From: Tateyamaria sp. syn59
Lineage (GTDB): Bacteria; Pseudomonadota; Alphaproteobacteria; Rhodobacterales; Rhodobacteraceae
DNA: 64,000 nt
Direction: 5' to 3'
NCBI RefSeq assembly: GCF_007995245.1
Contig: NZ_VCBA01000008.1
Location: 63,940-127,939, forward strand
In this document: positions 46,286-54,959 of the stretch, in pieces
Position numbering within the stretch: position 1 is the stretch's first letter
How the letters are laid out: every line of letters begins with the position of its first letter
The notes under the pieces: generated by a model
The model's database searches: none
Told to the model about the DNA's origin: nothing
The model's input: only the letters and a program-made list of their open reading frames with translations
Position numbers and translations under genes: made by a program

Positions 46286-46698
46286 CTGGTCACCTTGATA
46301 GAGCCGTCTTCCTGAACAAAACCGAAGAGTGTGGCGCGCGAACTCAAGTTCATCACCCGGATCCGGTCGCCGATCCCACCACGTTCCAACGCACGCCCAT
46401 CCGTCGTGATGGAAAGTCCGCCGACGTTAAAAAAGAGCGGCACGATTTGATTGCGATTGATGATCGCGGGTGGGCCAATCGCCTCGAAAGGGATCGGGCG
46501 CCCGGCATAAAGCGCGACCCGCGCCTCCTGCCCGACCACATCCAACACCCGATCAAAGGTGCCGGGATGCGCCGCATCACGCAAAACAAGGTCGGCCGCT
46601 GTGATCACAGTACCCGGACGCAACGTACGCGTCGGAGTGACCATATCGGCGGACGCAATACCGGCGGTCAAAAGCAATATGCCAATCCAGCGCATCAC
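46282..46698 (-). CDS. flgA: P-ring assembly chaperone FlgA
   Basis: A 138-residue periplasmic protein with signal peptide (about 1-17) and an SAF-type domain ('RTLRPGTVITAADLVLRD') plus the C-terminal beta part 'GGLSITTDGRALERGGIGDRIRVMNL' typical of FlgA. It helps FlgI polymerise. Overlaps both flgG and flgH by ATGA. Confidence 0.93.
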   Translation of the reverse strand: MMRWIGILLLTAGIASADMVTPTRTLRPGTVITAADLVLRDAAHPGTFDRVLDVVGQEARVALYAGRPIPFEAIGPPAIINRNQIVPLFFNVGGLSITTDGRALERGGIGDRIRVMNLSSRATLFGFVQEDGSIKVTR

Positions 46699-47480
46699 CG
46701 AACCTGCGTCATCGCCCCCATCATCTGATCGGCCGCGGAAATCACCTTGGAGTTCATCTCGTAACCGCGCTGTGCGGCAATCAGGTCAGTGATTTCCCGG
46801 ACAGCATCGACCGAGCTTTCTTCGAGGTAGCCTTGGCGCAGCGTTCCCAAACCATCGAGACCGGGCGTGGTCACAATCGGCGGACCAGACGCATCCGTTT
46901 CCGCAAAGAGATTGCTGCCAAGCGCTTCCAAACCCTTGGGATTTGAGAACCCGGTCAGGTTGAACTGGCCGATCAGCTGCCCGGCCGCAGCATCCGCGAA
47001 GTAGGCGTAAACCTCACCGTCGCCATTGATCGAAATGCTGCGTGCATCCTCGGGAATGACGATTTCCGGTGCAACCGGATACCCATCCGACGTCACGATC
47101 AAGCCTTCGCCAGTTCGCTTGAGCGCGCCATCGCGGGTGTATCCGGTCTGACCCGACGGCAAGGTGACTTCGAGATACCCATTGCCGTCAATCGCCACAT
47201 CCAGATCGCCATTTGTTGCGGCCAGCGAACCTTGCGCAAGATGAACAGACACCGCCGCAGGACGCACGCCCAGTCCAAGCTGCACACCGGTGGGCAGAAC
47301 CGTGCCATCGGACGCATTGATGGCGCCCGGTCGCGTCATCTGCTGGTAATGCAGATCCGCAAACTCGGCACGGCGCGCATTGTAGCCTGTCGTGCTCATA
47401 TTCGCGAGGTTATTCGAGATCGTTTCAACCCGCATTTGCTGGGCCAACATCCCCGTGGCCGCGATTTTCAGGGCGCGCAT
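46695..47480 (-). CDS. flgG: Distal rod protein FlgG
   Basis: A 261-residue rod protein with 'TISNNLANMSTTGYNARRAEF' at the N-terminus and 'EITDLIAAQRGYEMNSKVISAADQMM' at the C-terminus. Its length matches FlgG, and it follows flgF by 10 bp. Confidence 0.96.
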   Translation of the reverse strand: MRALKIAATGMLAQQMRVETISNNLANMSTTGYNARRAEFADLHYQQMTRPGAINASDGTVLPTGVQLGLGVRPAAVSVHLAQGSLAATNGDLDVAIDGNGYLEVTLPSGQTGYTRDGALKRTGEGLIVTSDGYPVAPEIVIPEDARSISINGDGEVYAYFADAAAGQLIGQFNLTGFSNPKGLEALGSNLFAETDASGPPIVTTPGLDGLGTLRQGYLEESSVDAVREITDLIAAQRGYEMNSKVISAADQMMGAMTQVR

Positions 47481-47490
47481 GTGCGTCTCC

Positions 47491-48210
47491 TCAACTTGAT
47501 TTCAACATCGCATCCATCGCACGGCGGACGCGTTCATCTTCGGAATTCAAAAAATTCTGACCCATCTCATAGGCGCGCTGAATCTCGATCATGCGAGCGA
47601 GCTGACCGATCGGGTCCACGTTTGAGTCTTCCACGAAACCGTGCAGCATCCGCGCGGTTTCGGACGGCTCAAATCCATCGTCGGAACGAAAGAGCACCCC
47701 GCCTTCGCGTGTGAGCGTTGTCGGGTCAGCGGGCTGCACCAGCCCAATTTGTCCGACGAATGCACCATCAGCACTGATCGAGCCATCCGGCGACACAGAC
47801 AGGGACTTTGCACCGGGCGGAATGAACACGGGCGCGCCGCCTGCATCGAGGACGGCATGACCATCCGGCGTCACCAGATCGCCTTCTGCATTGGGAGAAA
47901 AGTTACCCGCACGGGTCACACGTTCACCCTCCGGCGTCTGGATCAAAAAGAAACCATCGCCTTCAATTGCAAAATCGAACGTCCCGCCCGTTTGTGTCAG
48001 AGTGCCTTGCACAAAAGACGTATGGCGCACGTTGCCGTGGCCCATCGACAAGGATGCACCACCTTCAATGCCTTGAACATACTCCGAAAAAACAAGGCCT
48101 TCCTGCCGGTATCCGGTGGTCGCGCTGTTGGCGATGTTATTTGCGACGATTTGCATTTCGCGCATGAGACCTGATTGACGGCTCAGCGCGATGTAACCGG
48201 TACTGTCCAT
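47491..48210 (-). CDS. flgF: Proximal rod protein FlgF
   Basis: A 239-residue rod protein with 'IVANNIANSATTGYRQEGLVF' and the C-terminal 'LARMIEIQRAYEMGQNF'. The position before flgG is conserved. The fliQ stop lies one base upstream. Confidence 0.94.
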   Translation of the reverse strand: MDSTGYIALSRQSGLMREMQIVANNIANSATTGYRQEGLVFSEYVQGIEGGASLSMGHGNVRHTSFVQGTLTQTGGTFDFAIEGDGFFLIQTPEGERVTRAGNFSPNAEGDLVTPDGHAVLDAGGAPVFIPPGAKSLSVSPDGSISADGAFVGQIGLVQPADPTTLTREGGVLFRSDDGFEPSETARMLHGFVEDSNVDPIGQLARMIEIQRAYEMGQNFLNSEDERVRRAMDAMLKSS

Positions 48211-48211
48211 C

Positions 48212-48481
48212 TTATCCTCCGATCACCAGTGGGATGATCCTGCTCTGAAAGAACGACACGAGCGTCTGTGTCATGAAGCCCATGGTCAGCCAAAACACGA
48301 GCACGATGGCCGCGAGTTTCGGAACGAATGTCAGTGTCATTTCCTGGATAGAGGTCAGCGCTTGGACCAACCCGATGGACACACCAGCGACAAGCGCGAT
48401 GATCAGAATGGGCGCTGATACGAGGACCGCAATCCACAATCCTTGTCGCATCGTATCGAAAAACAGGACCTCATTCAGCAT
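48212..48481 (-). CDS. fliQ: Flagellar export gate protein FliQ
   Basis: An 89-residue protein with two membrane helices; 'AGVSIGLVQALTSIQEMTLTFVPKL' is the conserved FliQ loop. The frame is open upstream, but the ATG at 48481 lies exactly after the fliE stop (48483) and starts the family's N-terminus. Confidence 0.95.
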   Translation of the reverse strand: MLNEVLFFDTMRQGLWIAVLVSAPILIIALVAGVSIGLVQALTSIQEMTLTFVPKLAAIVLVFWLTMGFMTQTLVSFFQSRIIPLVIGG

Positions 48482-48482
48482 A

Positions 48483-48767
48483 TCACACAGGCATCCGAAG
48501 GATTTCCTGATACGCTTCCACAACCTTGTTGCGGACCGTGACCGCAGTTTCCACCGCCAACTCTGTCTGGGCGAGCGCCTGAACAAGGGAGTGCGGGTCA
48601 GCTTTGCCGACCATGGCATCCTTCGCCACTTGTTCACCGTGCGCGAGCGTCTGCGCAAAGTCCATGGCCACCTTGCCGAAAACGCTGGCCCCTTCCCCAT
48701 CACCGGGTCGTGTCGCCGGACGCAAAGCCGCATAATTCTGAGCGGCTGAGAGTGTACCGATTTCCAT
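48483..48767 (-). CDS. fliE: Flagellar hook-basal body protein FliE
   Basis: A 94-residue rod-base protein. 'FAQTLAHGEQVAKDAMVGKADPHSLVQALAQTELAVETAVTVRNKVVEAYQEILRMPV' contains the typical C-terminal FliE helix pattern. It joins the MS ring to the rod. Ends one base before fliQ begins. Confidence 0.93.
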   Translation of the reverse strand: MEIGTLSAAQNYAALRPATRPGDGEGASVFGKVAMDFAQTLAHGEQVAKDAMVGKADPHSLVQALAQTELAVETAVTVRNKVVEAYQEILRMPV

Positions 48768-48790
48768 TCTGGATCTCCTTCAATGCGCGA

Positions 48791-49183
48791 TCAACGGCGC
48801 AACAATTGCATCAGGCTCGACGACATCTGTCTCGCCTGTTCGAACATCTTCAAATTGGCCTCATAGCTGCGTTGCGCTTCGCGGGCGTCAGCCAGCTCAA
48901 TCATCAGATCAACATTTGACCCGTCATAATGCCCGCTTGTATCGGCCATCGGATGCGAGGGGTCGTAGACACGCACCAGGGGGCGATCATCCAGTGACAT
49001 GCGCCCGACCTCAACGCTCGCGACCCCGCGCCCTGCATCAAACTCCGTGCGGAACGCTATGGTTTTGCGTCGGTAGCCCGGCGTGTCAGCGTTCGAGATA
49101 TTTTCTGAAAGGTGCCGCAGCCGGGACGCCTGCGCTTTCAATCCGCTTGCCGACACGGACAACGATTTTGCAAATTCATTCAT
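48791..49183 (-). CDS. flgC: Proximal rod protein FlgC
   Basis: A 130-residue rod protein with 'RLRHLSENISNADTPGYRRKTIAF' and C-terminal 'DAREAQRSYEANLKMFEQAR', the FlgC pattern. It follows flgB by 9 bp. Confidence 0.95.
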   Translation of the reverse strand: MNEFAKSLSVSASGLKAQASRLRHLSENISNADTPGYRRKTIAFRTEFDAGRGVASVEVGRMSLDDRPLVRVYDPSHPMADTSGHYDGSNVDLMIELADAREAQRSYEANLKMFEQARQMSSSLMQLLRR

Positions 49184-49192
49184 CGCAGCCTC

Positions 49193-49585
49193 CTACTGAC
49201 GACCAAGGCTGGCGCGCAGAATGGTCAGCGTGCTTTTGTAGATAGCCAAAGACCGGTCGTGTTGGCGTTTGGCATCCGTTGCGCGCAACATCTCTGTCTC
49301 AATCGAAACGCTGTTGCCGTCAGGTGCAGCAAATGAACGATCTTCCTGAAGCATGGCGCGGACGTCGCCGATCGGGCTGCCGTGCATGTGCTCTGACCGT
49401 GTTGCGCGTTGTGACACCGCACCTGACGATGCAGGGGCGTAGGTTTCGGCAAAGTTCGGAATGTCACGGGCCACATATCCAGGCGTATCCGCGTTCGCGA
49501 TGTTCTGCGCGATCACAGCCTGCTTCTGGCCTGCATGCACTGCCATAGCGTGCGCAGTTTCGAAGATTGTCAGGTTCTGAAACAT
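49193..49585 (-). CDS. flgB: Proximal rod protein FlgB
   Basis: A 130-residue rod protein with 'VIAQNIANADTPGYVARDI'. The start at 49585 has GAGGGAG about eight bases upstream; a longer frame (49615) is less likely. It is the first gene of the flgB-flgC-fliE-fliQ-flgF-flgG-flgA-flgH-fliL2 operon and diverges from fliI (81 bp gap). Confidence 0.94.
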   Translation of the reverse strand: MFQNLTIFETAHAMAVHAGQKQAVIAQNIANADTPGYVARDIPNFAETYAPASSGAVSQRATRSEHMHGSPIGDVRAMLQEDRSFAAPDGNSVSIETEMLRATDAKRQHDRSLAIYKSTLTILRASLGRQ

Positions 49586-49666
49586 CGGGGCTTCTCCCTC
49601 GTGAATTTCAATCAACGCTTAACTGTGATTCCCTAAGAAACTGTTTGCAGATGTCAGGAGACTCCA

Positions 49667-51025
49667 ATGCGCCACGCCATGAGATTGCAAATGCTTCAAG
49701 CCCAGCTTTCCGAGGTTCGGGTCGCCCAACCAATTGGTCGAATAAGTGGAACGCATGGCAACGTGCTGACAGTGTCCGGCCTGAATGGCGTGGGTCGGAT
49801 CGGCGATCGTGTGTCGATCTCCCGGCAATCCGGCGGCCCGCTGTCGGCGGAAATTGTGCAATTGTCTCAGCATGATGCAACCGTCATTCCCGATGGCGCA
49901 TTTGACGGTGTTGCCCTGAATGACCGTGTGAAGATTGATACGCAAAACAGGATTGCGCCGAATGAGACCTGGCTGGGCCGTATCGTGGATCCGAACGGTG
50001 AGCCGCTGGATGGACGTCCGCTTGCGCGTGGCCTGACATCGCGGCCGTTGAAAAACAGCCCGCCTCCGGCAGCGTCTCGGCGGCCATTGGGCGCGCGGAT
50101 GGACACCGGCCATCTCGTGTTTGACACGATGTTGCCCATCGTCCGCGGGCAAAGAATTGGCTTGTTCGCAGGGTCAGGAGTCGGAAAGTCCAGCCTGATG
50201 GGACAATTGGCAAAGCACATGTCGGCGGATGTGGTTGTCATCGCAATGATCGGTGAGCGTGGGCGCGAGGTACGGCACTTCGTCGATGAGGTTCTCGGCG
50301 CGACCGGAATGGCCAAAGCCGTTGTCGTTGCGGCGACATCTGATCAATCTCCGCTCGTACGGCGTCGATGCGCCTGGACGGCCATGGCGGTGGCGGAACA
50401 CTTCAGAGACGAGGGGCAATCCGTTCTGTTTCTCGCCGACTCGGTGACACGTTTTGCAGAAGCACATCGTGAAGTGGCCAGCGCCGCAGGTGAGGCGCCC
50501 GTTCTGCGGGGCTTTCCGGCGTCGACGTCGCATTTGATCATGTCACTTTGCGAACGCGCTGGGCCCGGTGGTCCGGACCAGGGCGACATCACCGCGGTCT
50601 TCAGTGTTCTGGTTGCCGGTTCTGACATGGAAGAACCCATTGCAGATGTCTTGCGCGGTGTGCTGGATGGGCATGTTGTTTTGGATCGGGACATTGCAGA
50701 ACGCGGTCGCTTTCCGGCGATCGATGTCCTGCGTTCCGTTTCAAGAAGCCTGCCGAGCGCTGCAACGCAGGCAGAAAATGAAACAATCGCTCAGGTCAGG
50801 AAACTGATGAGCGTGTTCACGCAGAACCAGATGATGATCAATGCGGGCCTGTACAGCCAAGGCACGGATCAGGACATTGATATGGCAATCCAGGCATGGC
50901 CGCATTTGGACAAGACCATGTCCCTGGTCCACGAACATGGCTGTGCGCACAGCTTTGATCAGCTGGGCCTTGCACTGCGACGAGCAGGGGTAAAAAGCAC
51001 GAATGGGCGCAACATGCGCGCATAG
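49667..51025 (+). CDS. fliI: Flagellar export ATPase FliI
   Basis: A 452-residue F1-type hexameric ATPase. Walker A 'GSGVGKSS' has Lys174. 'GERGREVRHFVDE' and 'SVLFLADSVTRFAEAHREVASAAGE' are conserved catalytic-domain segments. CAGGAG precedes the ATG. It powers early steps of export and is held by FliH. It stands alone on the plus strand between two minus-strand operons. Confidence 0.96.
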   Translation: MRHAMRLQMLQAQLSEVRVAQPIGRISGTHGNVLTVSGLNGVGRIGDRVSISRQSGGPLSAEIVQLSQHDATVIPDGAFDGVALNDRVKIDTQNRIAPNETWLGRIVDPNGEPLDGRPLARGLTSRPLKNSPPPAASRRPLGARMDTGHLVFDTMLPIVRGQRIGLFAGSGVGKSSLMGQLAKHMSADVVVIAMIGERGREVRHFVDEVLGATGMAKAVVVAATSDQSPLVRRRCAWTAMAVAEHFRDEGQSVLFLADSVTRFAEAHREVASAAGEAPVLRGFPASTSHLIMSLCERAGPGGPDQGDITAVFSVLVAGSDMEEPIADVLRGVLDGHVVLDRDIAERGRFPAIDVLRSVSRSLPSAATQAENETIAQVRKLMSVFTQNQMMINAGLYSQGTDQDIDMAIQAWPHLDKTMSLVHEHGCAHSFDQLGLALRRAGVKSTNGRNMRA

Positions 51026-51088
51026 TGTCGGGACAGAGACGCTGGTTTAGGAAGGGTCGAGGACGTCAGGCGGCGAATGGAAACCGGC

Positions 51089-51877
51089 TCACGAACTTAG
51101 AAGTGTCAGCGCAATCGAAGCGCCCGAAGCGCCGCCGCCAATCTCCGCTATTTGAGCACGTGCGAAGTACGTGGTGATCAATCGCTCCAGCGTCTCATCA
51201 TTTGCAAACTCGGCGGGATCCGACACGCCCAGAATGCGTTCCGCACGGTCCTGAAACACTTCAAGCTGTTGATCAATGTCGACCTGACCGAACGCCTCCG
51301 GCAAACCAAGTGCGGTTTCAAAAAGACTGCGCAGAGGCGGTTGGCCCATTATGTTGAACCACTTTGATGCATCGCTGCCGTCGCCTTGAACGACATCGGG
51401 CACCGTGCGTTCGGCATAAAGCGCAATACGCATGCTTTCATCCTGGTTGCCGGCGGCGACTTCGAAACTGTTCGCTTCGAACTTGCGAACTATATCCGGG
51501 CCAAATTCGGAAAACAGGCTGCCTCGGACTTCATTCGGTCCCAGACCGAACGCCTCAGAAAAGTCGCGGTAGCGACTGTCCGAAAACCGGTTTGCAAGCG
51601 AATCGCTCGCCGTTGTGCCTTCATCAAGCATCTTCTGGATGAAGAACGTATTATTGATGTCATCGGACAGACCAAATGCGCCCAAAGCAACCGTCAGAAC
51701 CTGACGGTCAGAGACGAGTTCTTCCGCCGTCGTGATGGACCCGATTTTCTCCAGAAAATGATCCGTGTCCCGTTTCACCTGGGCCGATTGGCTGAAGGTG
51801 GCGAGCTGCTGGTCATACGTGCGCTGCAGGAACTGCCAACCGACAAGTCCGGATGAAATGAGAACTGGCTGATACAT
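51089..51877 (-). CDS. DUF1217 flagellar-cluster protein
   Basis: A 262-residue mostly helical protein of the DUF1217 family, typical for alphaproteobacterial flagellar clusters ('GLVGWQFLQRTYDQQLATFSQS', 'DPAEFANDETLERLITTYFARAQI'). The C-terminal end is small and hydrophobic ('GASGASIALTLLSS'). It follows flbT by 2 bp. A structural role in the filament or rod has been suggested for the family, but is not proven. Confidence 0.85.
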   Translation of the reverse strand: MYQPVLISSGLVGWQFLQRTYDQQLATFSQSAQVKRDTDHFLEKIGSITTAEELVSDRQVLTVALGAFGLSDDINNTFFIQKMLDEGTTASDSLANRFSDSRYRDFSEAFGLGPNEVRGSLFSEFGPDIVRKFEANSFEVAAGNQDESMRIALYAERTVPDVVQGDGSDASKWFNIMGQPPLRSLFETALGLPEAFGQVDIDQQLEVFQDRAERILGVSDPAEFANDETLERLITTYFARAQIAEIGGGASGASIALTLLSS

Positions 51878-51879
51878 TG

Positions 51880-52281
51880 CTAGTGACCTGCAGCCAGCAA
51901 CCGCTCTTCCCGCGGCATCAACGCGCGAAGCGCCTTGAGACAGCGGTAATGATCACCCGTGACGAGGGCATGCGATGCGATATCCAAGTGCTTGCGACTA
52001 TCGGCATCGACAAACACCTGGCTCAATTCCTCGATGCTGCGCAAAAGCGGATGCCGCGCCTCGTCCTGATCGCTGTCACCGGACAAAACCAGTTGAACCG
52101 CATAGCAGACGCGTTTTACCGGGGTTTTCGCATCCTCTGGATGCACTGCATCGCGCAAACGCAGGATGTGTGCGTTTGGTGTCATGATGGCCAAGCGGCT
52201 TCTTCGCTCGCCATTCTCTATGACAGCCCCGTTGATAAGGACACGTTCCTTCGGGCTCAGTTTCAGGATAAGCCCGCTCAT
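51880..52281 (-). CDS. flbT: Flagellin mRNA regulator FlbT
   Basis: A 133-residue protein with 'LKLSPKERVLINGAVIENG' at the start, the FlbT family signature. In Caulobacter, FlbT binds the 5' leader of flagellin mRNA and promotes its decay when hook-basal body assembly is incomplete. It overlaps flaF by ATGA. Confidence 0.94.
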   Translation of the reverse strand: MSGLILKLSPKERVLINGAVIENGERRSRLAIMTPNAHILRLRDAVHPEDAKTPVKRVCYAVQLVLSGDSDQDEARHPLLRSIEELSQVFVDADSRKHLDIASHALVTGDHYRCLKALRALMPREERLLAAGH

Positions 52282-52655
52282 TGGGTGCCACCTTCTGCTT
52301 TCAGGCCGCGCAGAACGGCCATGTTGATCTCCAGCAATGGCAAAACGGATGCGTTTTCACGCAAGACGCGCTTTGTGTGGTGGCGGGTGAAATCAGCAAG
52401 GTACATGATACGCGCTTTCAACTCGTCTGGCAGTGGATTGGCCTCATCTGCCACGTCAACGACCAGAGCTGTCCAAAGCCGTTGATTCATGTGCAGCGCG
52501 TTTGCGAACGCCGCGAAGTTTGTCTTGGCCTCAACCGCGCTGTCGCGCAGCTGCTTGGTGACTTTTGCAACCACCTCGTATTCTGACCTGCGCCCACTTT
52601 TTGTCGACGTAGCGTGTTCTGCATAGCCCTTCAGGGCTTGGGACATCGCGTTCAA
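52278..52655 (-). CDS. flaF: Flagellin synthesis regulator FlaF
   Basis: A 125-residue FlaF protein ('ALHMNQRLWTALVVDVADEANPLPDELKARIMYLADFTRHHTKRVL' is the conserved core). FlaF is needed for flagellin secretion and works against FlbT. The start at 52655 is TTG with GCAGGTG upstream at good spacing; the ATG at 52646 is the alternative. It lies downstream of flagellin with a stem-loop in between. Confidence 0.94.
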   Translation of the reverse strand: MNAMSQALKGYAEHATSTKSGRRSEYEVVAKVTKQLRDSAVEAKTNFAAFANALHMNQRLWTALVVDVADEANPLPDELKARIMYLADFTRHHTKRVLRENASVLPLLEINMAVLRGLKAEGGTQ

Positions 52656-52682
52656 GGTTTCACCTGCTCAATTGGAATGGGC

Positions 52683-52713
52683 GAAGAAGGCGCGGTCTGT
52701 GCGCGCCTTCTTC
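52683..52713 (-). terminator. 12-bp stem-loop between flagellin and flaF
   Basis: GAAGAAGGCGCG (52683-52694) pairs perfectly with CGCGCCTTCTTC (52702-52713) around a seven-base loop. It lies just after the flagellin stop. There is no U tract on the minus strand, so it is more likely a processing, stabilising or partial termination structure that lets flagellin mRNA exceed flaF-flbT mRNA. Confidence 0.6.
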
Positions 52714-52720
52714 ATTGACT

Positions 52721-54073
52721 TTAACGGAACAGCGACAGGATGGTCTGCGGCGCTTGGTTGGCGATCGACAGCGACTGAACACCCAACTGCTGCTGCGTCT
52801 GCAGCGCCTGCAAGCGGGCCGATACCTCTTCCATATCCGCGTCGACCAGTGAACCGATCCCGGATTTCAGCGAGTCGGACAATTTGCCAATGAAATCCGA
52901 CTGCGTTTCGATCTGGGTTTGAGCGGAGCCAAACGATGCAGCTGCGTCGATGGATGTCTGGATCAGCTCGTCAATGGCACCCAAAGCGTTTGTCGCACCA
53001 GTGTCTGTGGTCACATCAATAGTTTGCACAGCGGCCAGGCCGTTGGCACCGTTGGCGCCTGGCGTGCCGTCTTCAGACACCTCGGTGAAGACGAGGATAT
53101 CATCAGTACCGCCGCCGGTTGCGTTGGTGATCCGGAACGTATTGTCGTCACCAGCCGCAAGCGGATCGAAGGTCACAGAGTAGCCCTCACCCGAAGCAGT
53201 AGCAGCATCAAAGAACGATTGAATCTGATTGCCCAGTTGGCGCGCGACATCGTTTACAGAGTCGTCGGCAGTGGCCACATATTCAAACGTCCGGATACCA
53301 AGTGTGCTGCTGCCATCGGCAGTATTGATGTTCAGATCATCGATGGTGATCGAGTAGCTGATGCCTTCTGCAACTTGGGTGAACGTGAAGTCCAGGTTGC
53401 CACCATCTGAAATGGTCGAAGTGGCGGTTGCAGGATCATCACGATCGTAGTCGGTCCCGAGGGCGAAGTTGGTGTCATCGGTGCCGGCCTGGATATAATC
53501 GTTGGCCGTCGCCTGATCAGCCGCCGCGGTTATCCCGAGCGACTGGGAGCTGACATTACCAGTCACGGCGAGGTTTTGACGATCCACTTCGATCTGACGC
53601 GCAGAGACGGAGCCATCGGACGAGCGGTCCAGCGACGACAGAATGTTCAGAGCGTCTGTGCTTGACCCATCAAGCAGGTTGAGGCCGTTGAACTGCGCGG
53701 CACCCACGACGGACGTGATCTGGTCACGCAGCGCAACGATGTCTTCCTGAATCGCATCGCGATCCACGTTTTCTTCTTGTGCAGCAACGATGCGACCTTT
53801 CATTTCGGTCAGCAGATCCGTCACCGTTTCCGAGGCGTTTCGCGCAACAGCAACGGTGCTTTCACCCAGCGACAGGCTTTCGGACACGGCCTTGAAGCCT
53901 TTGACATCCGATTCCATCACCTTGGAAATCGCCCAGATGGCCGAATTGTCCTTGGCATTCGCCACGGATTTACCAGTGGAAATCTCGCTCTGGGTCATCG
54001 CGAGGTTTTTGTTGATCGACTTCAGCGTCTGCAGCGCAACCATGGCGCTGTTGTTGGTCAGAATGCTCGACAT
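52721..54073 (-). CDS. fliC: Flagellin
   Basis: A 450-residue filament protein. The D0/D1 N-terminal 'ILTNNSAMVALQTLKSINKNL' and 'SEISTGKSVANAKDNSA' and the C-terminal 'VDADMEEVSARLQALQTQQQLGVQSLSIANQAPQTILSLFR' are the conserved flagellin ends; the middle (about 170-370) is variable and rich in Asp/Thr. The ATG at 54073 has AAGGA seven bases upstream and is preferred to the one six bases earlier. It is the only flagellin in the window. Confidence 0.96.
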   Translation of the reverse strand: MSSILTNNSAMVALQTLKSINKNLAMTQSEISTGKSVANAKDNSAIWAISKVMESDVKGFKAVSESLSLGESTVAVARNASETVTDLLTEMKGRIVAAQEENVDRDAIQEDIVALRDQITSVVGAAQFNGLNLLDGSSTDALNILSSLDRSSDGSVSARQIEVDRQNLAVTGNVSSQSLGITAAADQATANDYIQAGTDDTNFALGTDYDRDDPATATSTISDGGNLDFTFTQVAEGISYSITIDDLNINTADGSSTLGIRTFEYVATADDSVNDVARQLGNQIQSFFDAATASGEGYSVTFDPLAAGDDNTFRITNATGGGTDDILVFTEVSEDGTPGANGANGLAAVQTIDVTTDTGATNALGAIDELIQTSIDAAASFGSAQTQIETQSDFIGKLSDSLKSGIGSLVDADMEEVSARLQALQTQQQLGVQSLSIANQAPQTILSLFR

Positions 54074-54092
54074 GTGCATTTCCTTTTGTCAC

Positions 54093-54105
54093 GGCGCTTT
54101 GCGCC
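54093..54105 (-). promoter_or_regulatory. Hairpin near the start codon in the flagellin leader
   Basis: GGCGC and GCGCC form a five-bp stem with a three-base loop, 20 bases before the flagellin ATG. It is close to the ribosome-binding site and could modulate translation. Confidence 0.45.
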
Positions 54106-54113
54106 CTGGTTAA

Positions 54114-54134
54114 CGTCCCGCCCCTTGCGGGACG
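54114..54134 (-). promoter_or_regulatory. 8-bp hairpin in the flagellin leader, possible FlbT target
   Basis: CGTCCCGC and GCGGGACG form a perfect eight-bp stem with a five-base loop, about 40 bases upstream of the flagellin start and inside the expected 5' leader. FlbT of Caulobacter acts on a flagellin-leader structure; flbT lies in the same operon here. The link is inference. Confidence 0.5.
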
Positions 54135-54223
54135 ACAAAACTGCCGTTCTGACAAATGCACACCCCTTCTCAGGACATGCGCCACCTGTTTTCAAGTGCA
54201 CGCTTACCTTTGAAGGGAACTGC

Positions 54224-54238
54224 CTAACGCTTTGCTAA
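54224..54238 (-). promoter_or_regulatory. CtrA-like box upstream of flagellin
   Basis: On the minus strand: TTAG-CAAAGCG-TTAG, two half-sites with exactly seven bases between. It lies 150 bp before the flagellin start, leaving room for a promoter and a leader of about 100 bases. Confidence 0.5.
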
Positions 54239-54279
54239 AAACCCCCAACCTGAAAACCGCAGATTTGAATCAATCTGTG

Positions 54280-54639
54280 TCACGCTCTTTTTTCGAGTGT
54301 TGTCGTTGTTTTCACGTCGACCTTTTTTCGCCGCCCGCGCGCATCATAAGTTTCAAGGGATTCGCGGACCCTGCGAATTGCAGACAACCGGCGTGCGACG
54401 GATTTCACACCTTCTGTCGCCGACTGAAGCAGATCCTGGTTTCTTTCCACCTTGTGCCGCAACTCTGCGAAACCTGCCGTTTCTGCACTTTCCAATCGAC
54501 TCAGGGTTTCGACGAGATTGGTCTTCCGCTCGAACAATCGCTTCACCTCATCAAGGTTGCCAGCCAGCAACGCGGTGCGTTCGGCATCAAGCAGGTCATC
54601 GAGTTCGTCTATGACGGTCGCTATATATTCATGCGCCAT
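54280..54639 (-). CDS. FlgN-like chaperone
   Basis: A 119-residue helical protein of the size and charge pattern of FlgN, the export chaperone of FlgK/FlgL ('IDELDDLLDAERTALLAGNLDEVKRLFERKTNLV'). AAGGAG lies seven bases before the ATG at 54639. It overlaps flgJ by 11 bp. Sequence similarity is limited, so the assignment is by helical pattern and context. Confidence 0.65.
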   Translation of the reverse strand: MAHEYIATVIDELDDLLDAERTALLAGNLDEVKRLFERKTNLVETLSRLESAETAGFAELRHKVERNQDLLQSATEGVKSVARRLSAIRRVRESLETYDARGRRKKVDVKTTTTLEKRA

Positions 54640-54910
54640 TTTCACGCTCCTTAAGTGACTCAAACAGCGATTCGGCCAACCCGATGCCACCGGCCTCGAC
54701 CATTTTCTCGGCCTGGGCCTGCACCAGGAATGACGAAAACTGATCTTCCCCTGCACCGCCTCCAAACGCGTCCCGACTTTCACCAAGTCCCGCTGATTTC
54801 AGCATTTCCGCCAGAAAAGCGGCTTCAAGTTTTTGCGCGGCATGACGTAACGCGGCATCGTTTGCATCCGGTTTGGTCACGATCTGAGGCTGTATCGAAT
54901 GAGCTATCAT
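54629..54910 (-). CDS. flgJ: Rod-binding protein (FlgJ N-terminal type)
   Basis: A 93-residue protein with the rod-binding core 'KLEAAFLAEMLKSAGLG' and 'FSSFLVQAQAEKMVEAGGIGLAESLFESL'. The muramidase half of enterobacterial FlgJ is missing, which is normal in Alphaproteobacteria. It caps the growing rod. Divergent to fliK. Confidence 0.9.
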   Translation of the reverse strand: MIAHSIQPQIVTKPDANDAALRHAAQKLEAAFLAEMLKSAGLGESRDAFGGGAGEDQFSSFLVQAQAEKMVEAGGIGLAESLFESLKERENGA

Positions 54911-54959
54911 CTGTGTTCCTTAGAATTCGACGGACTTTTCGCGACATTGCGGAACAGCG

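Noticed and set aside
49618-49636. TTAA...CTAA between flgB and fliI as a CtrA box
   Set aside because: The spacer is ten bases, not seven, on either strand.
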